64,000 nt of DNA from Bremerella sp. JC817 (GCF_040718835.1 NZ_JBFEFG010000280.1:372001-436000); one strand, 5' to 3'; positions 26,067 through 35,586 are shown, numbered from the stretch's first letter. The notes: generated by a model not told the origin, from the sequence alone. Translations and numbers: made by a program.

Positions 26067-26825
26067 ATGATGAAACCCACCCCCCAAGAGCTCGCCGAGC
26101 AGCATACCGACGAAGCGATTGCCGCACACATTGCTGGCCCTGGCGTGGATGGATTCGCAGGCGACTTTGTCCTGGGGGGCGTCGATGGAGCTGTGACTAC
26201 CTTCGCGATTGTTGCCGGAACTGCCGGAGCCAACTTCGGTGTGACGGTCGCCATCATTCTGGGGATCGCGAATCTGCTGGCCGATGGTTTCAGCATGGCG
26301 ATCAGCAACTACCTGAAAGCACGCAGCGATCAGATGCAACTGCAAAAGTATCGTTGGCTCGAGAACCTTCACATCCAGAAGCTGCCTGATCGCGAGCGGG
26401 AAGAGATCCGCCAGATCTTCGCTGCCAAAGGGTTCGAGGGAGAACTGCTCGAACAAGTTGTCGAGACCATCTGCCAGGATCAACATCGCTGGGTCGATAC
26501 GATGCTGGTTGAAGAATGGGGCTTACGTCTGCAGCCACCCACGCCCTGGAAGTCGGGTCTGGTGACCTTCAGCGGATTCGTCCTTGCCGGTTCGATTCCG
26601 TTGATCCCTCTACCATTTGCGCATTTAGGATTCGATCCTTCGCACATCTTTCTTACCAGCGCCCTCTTAACGGGCCTGGCGTTTGTGCTGATTGGTATCT
26701 TCCGCGCCAAGGTCGTTCAGGAAGGCATCGCGTCCTCCGTTTCTGAAACGGTGATCACCGGCGGCTCGGCAGCAGCGATTGCCTTTGGAGTGGGGGTTTT
26801 GCTGGATCGATTCCTGCAAACGTAA
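26067..26825 (+). CDS. VIT1/CCC1-family metal transporter
   Basis: 252 residues. The N-terminus carries [31 protein letters not shown] and [23 protein letters not shown], the diagnostic first two helices of VIT1/CCC1 proteins that move iron or manganese. A cytoplasmic helical segment ([25 protein letters not shown]) precedes the last three helices, ending with [25 protein letters not shown]. This is the family's usual length. Inner membrane. Placed among stress-protein genes, it may supply metal homeostasis under stress (inference). Confidence 0.88.
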   Translation: MMKPTPQELAEQHTDEAIAAHIAGPGVDGFAGDFVLGGVDGAVTTFAIVAGTAGANFGVTVAIILGIANLLADGFSMAISNYLKARSDQMQLQKYRWLENLHIQKLPDREREEIRQIFAAKGFEGELLEQVVETICQDQHRWVDTMLVEEWGLRLQPPTPWKSGLVTFSGFVLAGSIPLIPLPFAHLGFDPSHIFLTSALLTGLAFVLIGIFRAKVVQEGIASSVSETVITGGSAAAIAFGVGVLLDRFLQT

Positions 26826-27161
26826 CCCCAGTCGGACGGGTAGGATGCTGTCACTCCTTTCCCGCGCATGCCCCTGGGAAATGGGCGAGAAACGTTTGCC
26901 CCGGCAGGCCCGAAGGTGGAGAATAGAAGTTAACACTTCGCCTTGGAATGCAGTGCGACGACACCCCCTCCGCCTCTTCCCAGTTCCGGTTATCCGGGTC
27001 GCCTCTCTCGCCCCAAGGTAAGCTTGATTCGAGACGAATTTCCGCTGCGTTTTGCATCGATTCTTGAGAACTCCGCTCTTGTGAAATTCGTAACAAATAA
27101 CAGAGAGCTGAAGGTTTGAGAGAAGCTCAAACCGACACACCCATGGAGAAGGAGTCGCGCC
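26826..27161. other. Intergenic region without supported gene
   Basis: About 335 bases between the VIT1-like gene and the first universal stress protein. Frames on both strands are short and lack start signals. No hairpin of note. Confidence 0.4.
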
Positions 27162-27596
27162 ATGAACTTTCAACGAATTCTCTTTCCGACCGACTTTTCC
27201 CACTGCGGCGATGCGGCGATGCACCTGGCAACCGCACTGGCACGTGATAGTGGCGGAACGATCATCATCGCCCACGTCGAAGAACCGCCCACGGTCTACG
27301 GCACCGGCGAAATGTATTACGGCATGCTCGATCCGTCTCCGGACGATCTGAAACGCATGCTCCACGAAATCAAACCGAGCTCGCCCGAGGTTCCGGTCGA
27401 ATACCGGCTGGTCACTGGCGATCCCTCGACCGCGATTTGCCGTCTGGCAGCGGAAGAGAATGTGGACCTCATTGTTCTAGGAACGCACGGCCGAACGGGC
27501 CTGCTACATATGTTGATTGGAAGTACGGCGGAATCGATCGTACGTCATGCCAAGTGTCCCGTGCTGACGTTCAAGCAGCCGCCTGACTCCACCTGA
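27162..27596 (+). CDS. Universal stress protein
   Basis: 144 residues, one USP domain. It begins ILFPTDFSHCGDAAMHLATALARD and has the nucleotide-binding end GTHGRTGLLHMLIGSTAESIVRHAKCPVLTF with the G-2x-G-9x-G(S/T) pattern. Cytoplasmic. AGGAG precedes the ATG. It is the first of four closely spaced rightward genes (USP, hemerythrin-like, USP, small membrane protein), separated by 30-90 bases. Confidence 0.9.
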   Translation: MNFQRILFPTDFSHCGDAAMHLATALARDSGGTIIIAHVEEPPTVYGTGEMYYGMLDPSPDDLKRMLHEIKPSSPEVPVEYRLVTGDPSTAICRLAAEENVDLIVLGTHGRTGLLHMLIGSTAESIVRHAKCPVLTFKQPPDST

Positions 27597-27643
27597 TTCC
27601 TTACCCCATCTTGAACATCCCTGAAAAGGGAAGGAGGTGTGCG

Positions 27644-28084
27644 ATGTCCGACAACACTTATCTCACGGGAGGAAACAAATCCTTCTACCTGCATTTCGCT
27701 TTTGAACATGAAGGACTCGATTGTGCGATCCACGATCTGCAACGAAGCCTTCGCGGCCCAACCAAGGGGCTGACCACACCTCAACTTTCCTTGCGTCTGG
27801 TGCAACTCCACGAGTTGATGACCAAGCACTTTCAGGAAGAAGAAGAAGGATGCTTCGACGAGATCTGTGCCCAGCATCCGCATATGTGCCCGGCGACTCG
27901 CCAGATGGAAACGACGCATCGAAACTTGATGCAACAAATCGACTCGCTGATCGATACCCTGGAGGCAGACAAAATCAGCGAAAACTGGAAAGAACAGTTT
28001 GACAAGTTCGTCACGGCAATGAAGGAGCACGAGGACGAAGAGAAAGCGTTCGTCCGTCGCGGGCTGGAACTGAGCGAAGAATAG
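27644..28084 (+). CDS. Hemerythrin-like (HHE) domain protein
   Basis: 146 residues, four-helix layout. His and acidic residues stand at helix positions expected for the diiron or haem-binding HHE fold: FEHEGLD (about residue 20), KHFQEEEEGCFDE, TTHRNLM, and KEHEDEEKAF near the C-terminus. GAAGGAGG precedes ATG 27644. No membrane segment. Likely cytoplasmic oxygen, iron or NO binding. Metal ligands were read by pattern, not by alignment. Confidence 0.7.
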   Translation: MSDNTYLTGGNKSFYLHFAFEHEGLDCAIHDLQRSLRGPTKGLTTPQLSLRLVQLHELMTKHFQEEEEGCFDEICAQHPHMCPATRQMETTHRNLMQQIDSLIDTLEADKISENWKEQFDKFVTAMKEHEDEEKAFVRRGLELSEE

Positions 28085-28176
28085 CCCTGGCTGTTATGCC
28101 CAGTTGTCGTTCGCTAACATAGGACGCGATGCCCCATAAGAGACTGCCTGACGAGAGTTAGCAAAGGAGATTGCCA

Positions 28177-28614
28177 ATGTCTTGGATTACGAAACCTCCG
28201 GTTGTGGTTCCTTACGACTTCTCGGAAGATGCCAAGGGAGCCGTCGACATGGCAATTTCCATGCTGGGTGGCAGTGAAGGGGTTCACCTGATTCATGTCC
28301 TCGGCGAACTTTCTCCAGCCGAACCTGGCGAGGTCTGGCACACGGTCGACGAGAATACCCGGACGCATCACGCGACGACGTCGATCCGCAAAAGCCTGGC
28401 CGACGAGAAGTACAAGGACCTGAAGATCTCGGTTGCCTTCGGCGATCCTGGCGAACAGATCTGTCACTTCGCCGACGAACTGAAGGCCAACGCGATCTTG
28501 ATTCCATCGCACGGTCGCTCGTCGATCATGCGCGTGCTGGTCGGTTCGGTTGCCGATCGTGTTGTTCGCCTGGCCAACTGCCCGGTGATCGTGCTGAAGA
28601 AGCCCCGCAAGTAA
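28177..28614 (+). CDS. Universal stress protein
   Basis: 145 residues, one USP domain: VVVPYDFSEDAKGAVDMAISM at the start and ILIPSHGRSSIMRVLVGSVADRVVRLANCPVIVLK at the end, with the nucleotide-binding GS loop. AAAGGAGA precedes ATG 28177; a longer frame from 28171 uses a TTG and is less likely. It is 93 bases from the hemerythrin-like gene. A paralogue of the gene at 27162. Confidence 0.88.
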   Translation: MSWITKPPVVVPYDFSEDAKGAVDMAISMLGGSEGVHLIHVLGELSPAEPGEVWHTVDENTRTHHATTSIRKSLADEKYKDLKISVAFGDPGEQICHFADELKANAILIPSHGRSSIMRVLVGSVADRVVRLANCPVIVLKKPRK

Positions 28615-28641
28615 ATCAGAGAATCGACGTTCGAGTGAGCC

Positions 28642-28956
28642 ATGAACGACTCGGCGGATGAAAACCGCTCTAGCCCGTTCGATTCTTCCAGCGAGGGTTC
28701 GCCACGCCAGCGAACCCATCGCTGGCTCTGGTTCTGGGCAGGCTTCGGCGTGTCTTATGTCGGCCTGCTGTGCTTCTTCCAGGTCGACATCCAGACCGAG
28801 ACCGGCATTCGGTCGGTCCCGCTCTGGCAAAACTACACCCATCTGCTCTCTCGCCCAGGCGTTTCATCTGACCTGCTGGGCGAATTCGGCATTCCCCTCG
28901 GCATGGCAACGATTGTTGGGGGCCTTTTAAGCTGGGTCACACGAGATCTGGCTTGA
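28642..28956 (+). CDS. Small membrane protein
   Basis: 104 residues. A polar, Ser-rich N-terminus (about 25 residues) is followed by WLWFWAGFGVSYVGLLCFFQV and a second helix IPLGMATIVGGLLSWVT. Follows the second universal stress protein by 27 bases, so probably part of that unit. No family recognised. Confidence 0.6.
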   Translation: MNDSADENRSSPFDSSSEGSPRQRTHRWLWFWAGFGVSYVGLLCFFQVDIQTETGIRSVPLWQNYTHLLSRPGVSSDLLGEFGIPLGMATIVGGLLSWVTRDLA

Positions 28957-28964
28957 GATCTTGA

Positions 28965-28978
28965 GACAACACGTTGTC
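28965..28978. promoter_or_regulatory. Short inverted repeat GACAAC-AC-GTTGTC
   Basis: A perfect 6-bp inverted repeat with a 2-base centre, just after the stop of the small membrane protein gene. It could be an operator for the genes to the right or part of a termination signal. No T run follows. Confidence 0.3.
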
Positions 28979-29203
28979 ACTCTGATAACAAACGAGCTGC
29001 TGGCACAAATCTCTTGCCCCTGCCGCATTTTCTGAATATTCCGCAAGCTCTTGCACCCCAATCACTTGCGTGATCATCTCCTCAATTCACGTTCGTTTTG
29101 GCACCCCTGCTGCCTTTAGTACTAGCGTTGCCAGCGAATCAACGGTGGCAACGGGAAACATAAACGAGCTTTTAATCTGAATTGAATTTTGGGGGAGAAA
29201 GAG

Positions 29204-29833
29204 ATGTTGCTGAAAACTTTGGTTTGGAGCGGTGTTCTGTCGGTGGCTTTGGTTTCGATGACTTCGACCGCTCAGGCGGATCACTTTGTTCATCGCGGCC
29301 GCCTGGTGAATGACATCGAACATCTGCATCACGACGTCGAAGACTTGTACCGCGAAGTACGCCATCACAAGTCGTTCGGTCCGCTGGCCTTCGAGGCCAA
29401 GGCTTTGCTTCGCGAAGTCGATCACTTCTGCGAAACGGCTCAGCGTTACGGCAGCTTGAGCCACCTGAAAGCAGACTTCCGGGAAGTCTCCGACGAAATG
29501 CGTCACGTGCAGCGAGAACTTCGCACCTTGTGGCACCGCTTCCACCATCATCACGGCGACGATCATATCCTCAGTGCATGGGCTGACGTCGAGCGTTCGT
29601 TCGACCGAGTCTACTTCGACCTGTACGAAAACCACTGCGGCTTCATCCAGTACCACTGCGTGATCCCAGTCGCACCAGGTCATGGCCACGGACATGGGCA
29701 CCACGGTCACGGCCCAGGCTACTACCAGCCTAAGCAGGGGGTCCAATTCGGAGTGAAGAACGGCAAAGTTCAGGTTCACGTCGGAGGCAATGCTCCCGGC
29801 TGGGCACACATCCTGAAGGCTGCCATGAAATAG
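29204..29833 (+). CDS. Secreted His-rich conserved protein
   Basis: 209 residues from ATG 29204 (GGGGGAG upstream). A signal peptide (LLKTLVWSGVLSVALVSMTSTAQA) leads to helices such as NDIEHLHHDVEDLYREVRH and VSDEMRHVQRELRTLWHRFHHHHGD, and AWADVERSFDRVYFDLYEN. A His/Gly-rich segment (GHGHGHGHHGHG) sits near residues 168-180. It shares this frame with the next gene (29967): both have a tetrad of helices ending in a W..V...FD..Y.DLY motif, so they are paralogues. Likely a periplasmic metal-related or structural protein; unproven. Confidence 0.7.
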   Translation: MLLKTLVWSGVLSVALVSMTSTAQADHFVHRGRLVNDIEHLHHDVEDLYREVRHHKSFGPLAFEAKALLREVDHFCETAQRYGSLSHLKADFREVSDEMRHVQRELRTLWHRFHHHHGDDHILSAWADVERSFDRVYFDLYENHCGFIQYHCVIPVAPGHGHGHGHHGHGPGYYQPKQGVQFGVKNGKVQVHVGGNAPGWAHILKAAMK

Positions 29834-29853
29834 TCGAGGGTGTACTCGACGGG

Positions 29854-29890
29854 AAAGCGTGCGATCGCCTATCGCACGCTTTTCTTTTTT
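29854..29890 (+). terminator. Rho-independent terminator
   Basis: A 12-bp perfect stem, AAAGCGTGCGAT (29854-29865) with ATCGCACGCTTT (29871-29882), followed by TCTTTTTT. A clear intrinsic terminator for the His-rich gene; a small GTCGAG hairpin lies just before it. Confidence 0.9.
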
Positions 29891-29966
29891 CTTGGCACTC
29901 GATTGAAATCGCTCCTAGAATGCAAGAAGAACTCGAGCGAAGGCCATGTTGCCGGAAGGAAATTGA

Positions 29967-30569
29967 ATGCGTCACATTACTCTACCACTCGCCACAATCG
30001 TGGCTGTCGGACTGCTTGCGGCCGATCTTTCCGCCCAGAATGTGTTTATCCGCCGGGGTAACATGAGCGCCGATGCCTTGGCACTCGAGCACGCGGTCAA
30101 GAAGCTCGCCTCGCACGATACCAACATGGAAACGCTCAACGCGGCCCTGAAAGATCTGGCTAACGAGTCGCAAAAGTTTACGCAACTCGCCCAGCGGCAG
30201 GGGAGTTATTACGCCCTGCAACATGCGTTTGATCCAGTGATCCGCCGCTACAAGGTGGTCGAATATACGATCAATTCCGCCTCGGATTGGCAGCAGGGCA
30301 ATCCACGCATGCAAGAATGGCGGAACGTGCAGACCGCCTTCGATCAGGCTTACCTCGATCTATACGGATACGACCTGCTCGATCCATACTTCGGGCGTCA
30401 TCCCGATTTTGCGGCCGTTCCGGTGCAACCACAAATTCCGCTGCGCGTGCTGCACCCAGAGCGACCATCGTGGTCTTACTCGCGCACGACGGTCGATTCG
30501 GTCACGGCCCCGGTGGTGAGTTCGCCAGGGGAAGTGATCCGGGTGCGAGGCAATCCTCGCCAGTTCTAA
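29967..30569 (+). CDS. Secreted conserved protein, paralogue of the preceding one
   Basis: 200 residues with a signal peptide (TLPLATIVAVGLLAADLSAQ) and a good GGAAGGAAA site. Helical middle: ALALEHAVKKLAS, LNAALKDLANESQKFTQLAQRQGSYYALQHAFDPVIRRYKVVEYTIN, then EWRNVQTAFDQAYLDLYGYD, which matches the AWADVERSFDRVYFDLYEN end of the gene at 29204. A Pro-rich C-terminus follows. Exported, function unknown. Confidence 0.7.
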   Translation: MRHITLPLATIVAVGLLAADLSAQNVFIRRGNMSADALALEHAVKKLASHDTNMETLNAALKDLANESQKFTQLAQRQGSYYALQHAFDPVIRRYKVVEYTINSASDWQQGNPRMQEWRNVQTAFDQAYLDLYGYDLLDPYFGRHPDFAAVPVQPQIPLRVLHPERPSWSYSRTTVDSVTAPVVSSPGEVIRVRGNPRQF

Positions 30570-30599
30570 GGCGCCAAAGCAGAAGCCAAGAACGCATAA

Positions 30600-30629
30600 G
30601 AGGGCTCCATGTTGTCTCATGGAGCCCTC
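30600..30629. terminator. Hairpin terminator between convergent genes
   Basis: GAGGGCTCCATG (30600-30611) pairs perfectly with CATGGAGCCCTC (30618-30629). T residues follow weakly. It lies between the genes ending at 30569 and 30667 and could serve both. Confidence 0.75.
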
Positions 30630-30666
30630 TTCATTGATTCACGCGGCAGTCTGGGTAGGCTCGCGA

Positions 30667-30882
30667 TTAGCGGCCATGACGCCAGTGGTGAACGCGGCGG
30701 ACGTTATTGCCATAGAAATGTCCGGGGCGGTTTGGACGTTCGAGCAACGGCATCGAGCGAACTTGCGTGCGGTATTCGACACGGTTCATACCGTTGACTG
30801 AATTTGCTTGAAAACCAAACCACAAAGCGGCCACCATAGCCATGCTGCAGACAATGCTTTTACGGTTGGAAGGAACCATCAT
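30667..30882 (-). CDS. Small secreted protein
   Basis: 71 residues with a hydrophobic N-terminal stretch (SIVCSMAMVAALWFGFQANS) and a basic C-terminus with RPNRPGHFYGNNVRRVHH. The Arg/His-rich ending and signal peptide suggest an exported small protein. GAAAGG precedes the start. No homologue recalled with certainty; a real gene is likely because the frame is clean and uses a good start, but size limits confidence. Confidence 0.55.
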   Translation of the reverse strand: MMVPSNRKSIVCSMAMVAALWFGFQANSVNGMNRVEYRTQVRSMPLLERPNRPGHFYGNNVRRVHHWRHGR

Positions 30883-31036
30883 GAAACCTTTCTATCTCTA
30901 GCTATCTTGTCGAAGGACGCGAAAGTATAGCTTTACAATCGCGCTATGCCGGTGGGTCCTCTGCAATTTCCCAGAAATCGCCAGACACGCTAGACCACCC
31001 AATCAGCAAACACGATACCAAACCACCCAAAACCAC

Positions 31037-32815
31037 CTATTCGGTGTCTAAACGGGCAATGTCTGGTGAGATAGCTTCCAATTCCATGCGTAAGAAACGC
31101 TTCACCTGGTTGGTTGTCTTCATCTCCATCACCTTCTCGACCACCCTTTCGGCGTGTTCGACTGTCGTTAGGATTGCTAACTCCTTGATGGTGGGGATAA
31201 AGGCGGGGCTCATGCTGAACGATCGCAGGCCCATGCCCAGCAGCAGCAGAAAGGCGCGTGGCTGGCCTGCCATCTCGCCGCAGAGTGTGACCGGCTTGTT
31301 AGCCGTGTTGCAAGCTTCGATCACGTGCTTCAGCGTCATCACCACGGCGGGCGAAAGTGGCTGGCACAATCCGCTGACCTTGGGGTTATCGCGGTCGGCA
31401 GCGGTCAGGTACTGCACCAGGTCGTTCGATCCGATCGAAACGAAGTCGACCAGTTCCAACAGATGATGGATGCAAACTGCGGCGGCCGGCACTTCCAGCA
31501 TCATGCCAATCTTCACCTTGCCACGTGGCACGCCGCGCTCGTCGAGTGACTTCTCCGCCTTGCGCACCAGGTGATTCGCTTTCCGCATTTCCTCGACATT
31601 GGTGACCATCGGGAAAAGCATGTTCACTTCTCCCTCGCCATCCTCGTCCAGTTCCGCTGCGCATCGCATGATGGCCCGCAACTGCGAAAGGAAGAACTCG
31701 GGATGCTCGAACGACAATCGAATGCTGCGCCACCCCATGAATGGGTTCGCTTCATTGTGATTGTGTCCAAGGTAGGCGACCGTCTTATCGCCGCCAATAT
31801 CAAGCGTGCGAATCGTGACGTAATGATGGGGTGACTTGGTCAAGATCTCGCGATAGACCTCGAACTGTTCGTCCTCGTCCGGCACATTGTCGTGCGTCAG
31901 GTACAAGTATTCGGTGCGGTACAAACCGACACCCCAAGCCCCCATCGCTTCGGCCGCTTCGACATCTTTCACGTTGTTGATGTTGGCCAGCAACTTGAGC
32001 GGCGTGCCATCGCGGGTCACGGCAGGGTGATGGCGATTGGCGGCGAGCTGATCTTTAAGATGGAAGAACTCGCGTTCGAGCTTGCGATAAGCGGCTAGTT
32101 CTTCCGCTTCCGGGTTGATCGAGACAACCCCTTCGCTGCCGTTGACGACGATCGTGTCGCCCGTCTTCACCTTGCGAAGGATCCCCGAAACACCACTGAC
32201 CGCCGGGATACCACGACTACGCGCGATCAACGCCGCGTGACTGGTCTGGCTTCCGGCTTGGGTGACGATGCCGCGCACGTCGGCTTCGCCCAGAGCAACC
32301 GCTTGCGATGGCAACAGTTCATCGGCGACGACAATCAGCGGACCACTCAGCCCGGACTCTTCGGCATCGTTGAGGACGTCGGAAAGGTAGGCACTCAAAC
32401 GCACGACCACGTCGCGAATATCGTTCAGCCGTTCCTGAAGATACTCGTCCCCCATCTTGGCGAACATCGCGGAGTACTCTTCCATCAAGCGATGCAGCGA
32501 GGCCGATGCCGTCACGTGTTCTTGAACGATCCAGTGACGAACCTTGTTGGTAAACGCAGGGTCGCGAAGAATTGCCTGGTGGACGGCGAAGATCGCCGCC
32601 TCGTTCTTCCCGATCTGTTTTTCGACCTTGGCCTGCAACGCAGCAAGATCGACCGCCGTTCGTTCGCGGGCTTGTTCGTAGCGCGCAAGCTCTTTCTGAA
32701 CTTCGTGCTTCTCCAATCGCTTGCGATCGGGATTCACGAAGATCTCAAGAATGCAGTACGCCACCCCGATCGAGATGCCCGGGGATACTGCTAGTCCTTT
32801 TTCCATTCCCGACAC
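31037..32815 (-). CDS. ptsI: PTS phosphoenolpyruvate-protein phosphotransferase (enzyme I)
   Basis: 592 residues, full length for EI. The phosphohistidine domain has GSQTSHAALIARS with His193 (E. coli His189). The PEP-binding domain has RTEYLYLTHDNVPDEDEQF, TLDIGGDK, NPFMGWRSIRLSFEHPEFF, and VCIHHLLELVDFVSIGSNDLVQYL, with late LCGEMAGQP. All the signatures are intact. It takes phosphate from PEP and passes it to HPr; no HPr or EII gene is adjacent, so sugar uptake partners lie elsewhere or the system is regulatory. Start is GTG 32815 with a weak site. Confidence 0.92.
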   Translation of the reverse strand: MSGMEKGLAVSPGISIGVAYCILEIFVNPDRKRLEKHEVQKELARYEQARERTAVDLAALQAKVEKQIGKNEAAIFAVHQAILRDPAFTNKVRHWIVQEHVTASASLHRLMEEYSAMFAKMGDEYLQERLNDIRDVVVRLSAYLSDVLNDAEESGLSGPLIVVADELLPSQAVALGEADVRGIVTQAGSQTSHAALIARSRGIPAVSGVSGILRKVKTGDTIVVNGSEGVVSINPEAEELAAYRKLEREFFHLKDQLAANRHHPAVTRDGTPLKLLANINNVKDVEAAEAMGAWGVGLYRTEYLYLTHDNVPDEDEQFEVYREILTKSPHHYVTIRTLDIGGDKTVAYLGHNHNEANPFMGWRSIRLSFEHPEFFLSQLRAIMRCAAELDEDGEGEVNMLFPMVTNVEEMRKANHLVRKAEKSLDERGVPRGKVKIGMMLEVPAAAVCIHHLLELVDFVSIGSNDLVQYLTAADRDNPKVSGLCQPLSPAVVMTLKHVIEACNTANKPVTLCGEMAGQPRAFLLLLGMGLRSFSMSPAFIPTIKELAILTTVEHAERVVEKVMEMKTTNQVKRFLRMELEAISPDIARLDTE

Positions 32816-32997
32816 GATGGTCTCTCTATTGGTAAAGCCCGAGGGAAGGTCCGCCTAATCACGCATTATAGCAGTCGAGACCTTCAGGTGCGGCTTCACC
32901 GCAGCTAAACGGTCGATAATGGAGTCCAGTCCGCTACTGAACCCGTAGATGCGCACGAATCCTACTATCTATTACGCATCCATCCTCATATGAGTTG

Positions 32998-33014
32998 TGT
33001 GACATTGTGTCACA
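32998..33014. promoter_or_regulatory. CRP-like palindrome upstream of ptsI
   Basis: TGTGACA-TTG-TGTCACA, a perfect 7-bp inverted repeat. Its outer halves match the TGTGA...TCACA of CRP-family sites but with a 7-base gap where CRP has six. It lies about 183 bases upstream of the ptsI start, in a 480-base gap without genes. Binding is inference. Confidence 0.45.
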
Positions 33015-33233
33015 TCCCATTGGGGCGTGGCCATGCGAATTGGCGTGATTGCGCGGGCATTTAATTCGGTTTAAACGAATTTTTCCCGTGGCAAACACTC
33101 TGCGACGGATGCCCCGACAAACGTACTACGCAAACGTGTCAGTCGCCGCTGCGGCTTTCCTTCGGGGTGCTGAGTTTCGTTGCGGAGAGCCACCCCCAAC
33201 GATTGAGTGTGAGCATTCGCAGCCCATAACTGC

Positions 33234-33265
33234 AAAAAAAATGGCCACTGCTTCCAGTGACCATT
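33234..33265 (-). terminator. Terminator of the sucC-sucD transcript
   Basis: On the minus strand, AATGGTCACTG pairs with CAGTGGCCATT (one G-T pair) and an eight-base T run follows. It lies just beyond the sucD stop at 33296, an intrinsic terminator. Confidence 0.85.
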
Positions 33266-33295
33266 CTTCGTTTGAACTTGTAGGCGAAGGTTCGC

Positions 33296-34174
33296 TTACT
33301 TGTGGTTCTCAATCGCACGCTTCAGTGCGGTGCCCATGTCGGCTGGGCTTTCGGCGATTTCGACACCAGCGGCTCGGAGGGCGGCGAACTTTTCGTCCGC
33401 GGTTCCTTTACCACCACTGATGATCGCACCGGCGTGCCCCATACGCTTGCCTGGAGGGGCCGTACGTCCCGCGATGAAGGCAGCAACTGGCTTGGTCACG
33501 TTTTCTTTGATGAAGGCCGCGGCTTCTTCTTCGGCGGTACCACCGATTTCGCCCATCATCATGATCGCTTCGGTGGCATCGTCGGCCTGGAACATGGCCA
33601 GCAGATCGATGAACGAAGTACCCACGATCGGGTCACCACCCAGACCGACGCAGGTCGACTGGCCGAGGCCGAGGTTGGTGAGCTGCCAGACAGCTTCGTA
33701 GGTCAACGTACCGCTACGGCTCATCACGCCGACAGGACCCTTCTTGTGAATGTAGCCCGGCATGATGCCGATCTTGCATTCTTCCGGCGTGATCACGCCA
33801 GGGCAGTTAGGGCCGATCAGGACCGACTTGCTCTTCTTCACGGTTTCGTAGACAGGAACCATGTCGAGAACTGGCACACCTTCGGTGATCGCACAGATCA
33901 CTTCGATGCCGGCATCGACCGCTTCTAGAATGGCATCGGCCGTGAACGGTGGCGGCACGAAGATCATCGTGGCATTGGCACCCGTTTCTTTGACCGCTTC
34001 CTCGACGGTGTCGAACACCGGCAGGCCTTCGACGGTTTGACCAGCTTTGCCCGGCGTAACACCGCCGACCATCTTGGTGCCGTATTCCTTGCAACCCTTG
34101 GTGTGGAACTCGCCGACCTTACCGGTGATGCCCTGACAAATGACTTTGGTGTCTTTGTTGACGAGGATACTCAT
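33296..34174 (-). CDS. sucD: Succinyl-CoA synthetase alpha subunit
   Basis: 292 residues from ATG 34174. It begins [38 protein letters not shown], the CoA-binding Rossmann start, and has the active-site His segment [30 protein letters not shown]. The subunit binds CoA and carries the phosphohistidine in the TCA cycle. Unlike most genomes, 227 bases separate it from sucC. No ribosome site is evident, so translation may depend on the upstream gene or leader. Confidence 0.95.
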   Translation of the reverse strand: MSILVNKDTKVICQGITGKVGEFHTKGCKEYGTKMVGGVTPGKAGQTVEGLPVFDTVEEAVKETGANATMIFVPPPFTADAILEAVDAGIEVICAITEGVPVLDMVPVYETVKKSKSVLIGPNCPGVITPEECKIGIMPGYIHKKGPVGVMSRSGTLTYEAVWQLTNLGLGQSTCVGLGGDPIVGTSFIDLLAMFQADDATEAIMMMGEIGGTAEEEAAAFIKENVTKPVAAFIAGRTAPPGKRMGHAGAIISGGKGTADEKFAALRAAGVEIAESPADMGTALKRAIENHK

Positions 34175-34339
34175 GGTTTTATTTTCAGTGTTCGGATTTC
34201 CATGTTCAGTAAGGAAGAGAGCGAAGTCAGTGTCGGTCTCTCTTCTCTGTACCCTCGCCGGTAAAAGGAGCGAAGGTGAGGGCAGTGGCAAAGCGTTTGG
34301 GTCTTGGGCCCCTGCGAGTTTGAAATCTTGATCCGTTAC

Positions 34340-34374
34340 CCATGGCTCTGGCCTATATCGGGCAAGAGCCATGG
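34340..34374. promoter_or_regulatory. Hairpin in the sucC-sucD gap
   Basis: CCATGGCTC (34340-34348) pairs perfectly with GAGCCATGG (34366-34374) across a 17-base loop, in the gap between sucC and sucD. No T run follows, so it is more likely an mRNA-processing or stabilising structure than a terminator. Confidence 0.4.
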
Positions 34375-34401
34375 TTTGCGGTCGCAACAACAGCGGCCAG
34401 C

Positions 34402-35586
34402 TTAGGCCACCGTGGCGACAACCTTCTTGGCGGCGTCGGTCAGACCATCACCAATGATGATGTCGATGCCCGAGTCGGCCAGCATCTTACGACCTTCTTC
34501 GACTTCGGTTCCTTCCAGACGAACCACCAGTGGCACGTTGAAGTCGAGCTTCTTGTAAGCTTCCAGCAAAGCGCCGGCGATCGTCGTGCATCGCATGATG
34601 CCACCGAAGATGTTGACCAGCACGGCCTTCACGTTCTTGTCGTCCAGCAGAATGCTGAAGGCTTCGGTCACCTGGTCGACGTTGGCACCGCCACCGACGT
34701 CCAGGAAGTTGGCTGGTTCGCCGCCATGCAGCTTGATGATGTCCATCGTGCTCATGGCCAGACCAGCACCGTTGACCAGACAGCCGATATTGCCGTCGAG
34801 CTTGACGTAGCTGAGACCGGTGTTGCCGGCACGCACTTCGGCTGGCTCTTCTTCCGACAGGTCACGCAGTTCGGCCAGATCCTTGTGACGGAACATGGCG
34901 TTCTCGTCGAAGGTCATCTTGCAGTCGAGAGCGATCATGCCACCGTCGCCGGTGATGACCAGTGGGTTGATTTCGGCCAAGGCACAGTCGGTGTCGACAT
35001 AGACCTTGCACAAACCCTTGATGAACTTCTCGGCACTGCGAGCGGCCGGGCCATCGATGCCCAGCTTCTTGCACAGCTTGCGGATCTGGAAGCTTTGTGG
35101 GCCCAGAGCCGGATTGAAGTGTTCTTTGAAGATCTTCTCAGGCGTGTGAGCAGCGACCTCTTCGATCTCCGTACCACCTTCGCTCGACATCATCAGAACT
35201 GGCAGCTTGGCGGCACGATCGAGAACGATACCGAGGTATAGTTCGCGTTTGATGTCGCAGCCTTCTTCAACCAGCACCTGGTTGACCAGCTTGCCTTCCG
35301 GGCCGGTCTGGATGGTGACCAGTTCCTTGCCCAGCAGTCCCTTGGCGACCGCGGCGGCTTCGTCAGCCGACTTCACCAATTGGACACCGCGCTGATCGGC
35401 GTTGTCTTTCACGGTTCCTTTACCGCGACCACCAGCGTGGATTTGTGCTTTGACGACGGCAATGCTGCCACCCAGCTCCGTGTAAGCGGCGCTCGCTTCT
35501 TCGGGGGTCTTGGCAACGATACTGCGGGGCACGTTGACCCCGGCTTGGCGAAGGATTTCCTTCGCTTGGAACTCATGAATCTTCAT
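34402..35586 (-). CDS. sucC: Succinyl-CoA synthetase beta subunit
   Basis: 394 residues from ATG 35586 ([17 protein letters not shown]). ATP-grasp fold with [13 protein letters not shown], nucleotide-binding region and the C-terminal [19 protein letters not shown] flavodoxin-like domain. GGAAGAAG lies upstream of the start; the frame continues to 35646 but that extension is not needed. It pairs with sucD downstream on the same strand, together making succinate, CoA and nucleoside triphosphate from succinyl-CoA or the reverse. Confidence 0.95.
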   Translation of the reverse strand: MKIHEFQAKEILRQAGVNVPRSIVAKTPEEASAAYTELGGSIAVVKAQIHAGGRGKGTVKDNADQRGVQLVKSADEAAAVAKGLLGKELVTIQTGPEGKLVNQVLVEEGCDIKRELYLGIVLDRAAKLPVLMMSSEGGTEIEEVAAHTPEKIFKEHFNPALGPQSFQIRKLCKKLGIDGPAARSAEKFIKGLCKVYVDTDCALAEINPLVITGDGGMIALDCKMTFDENAMFRHKDLAELRDLSEEEPAEVRAGNTGLSYVKLDGNIGCLVNGAGLAMSTMDIIKLHGGEPANFLDVGGGANVDQVTEAFSILLDDKNVKAVLVNIFGGIMRCTTIAGALLEAYKKLDFNVPLVVRLEGTEVEEGRKMLADSGIDIIIGDGLTDAAKKVVATVA

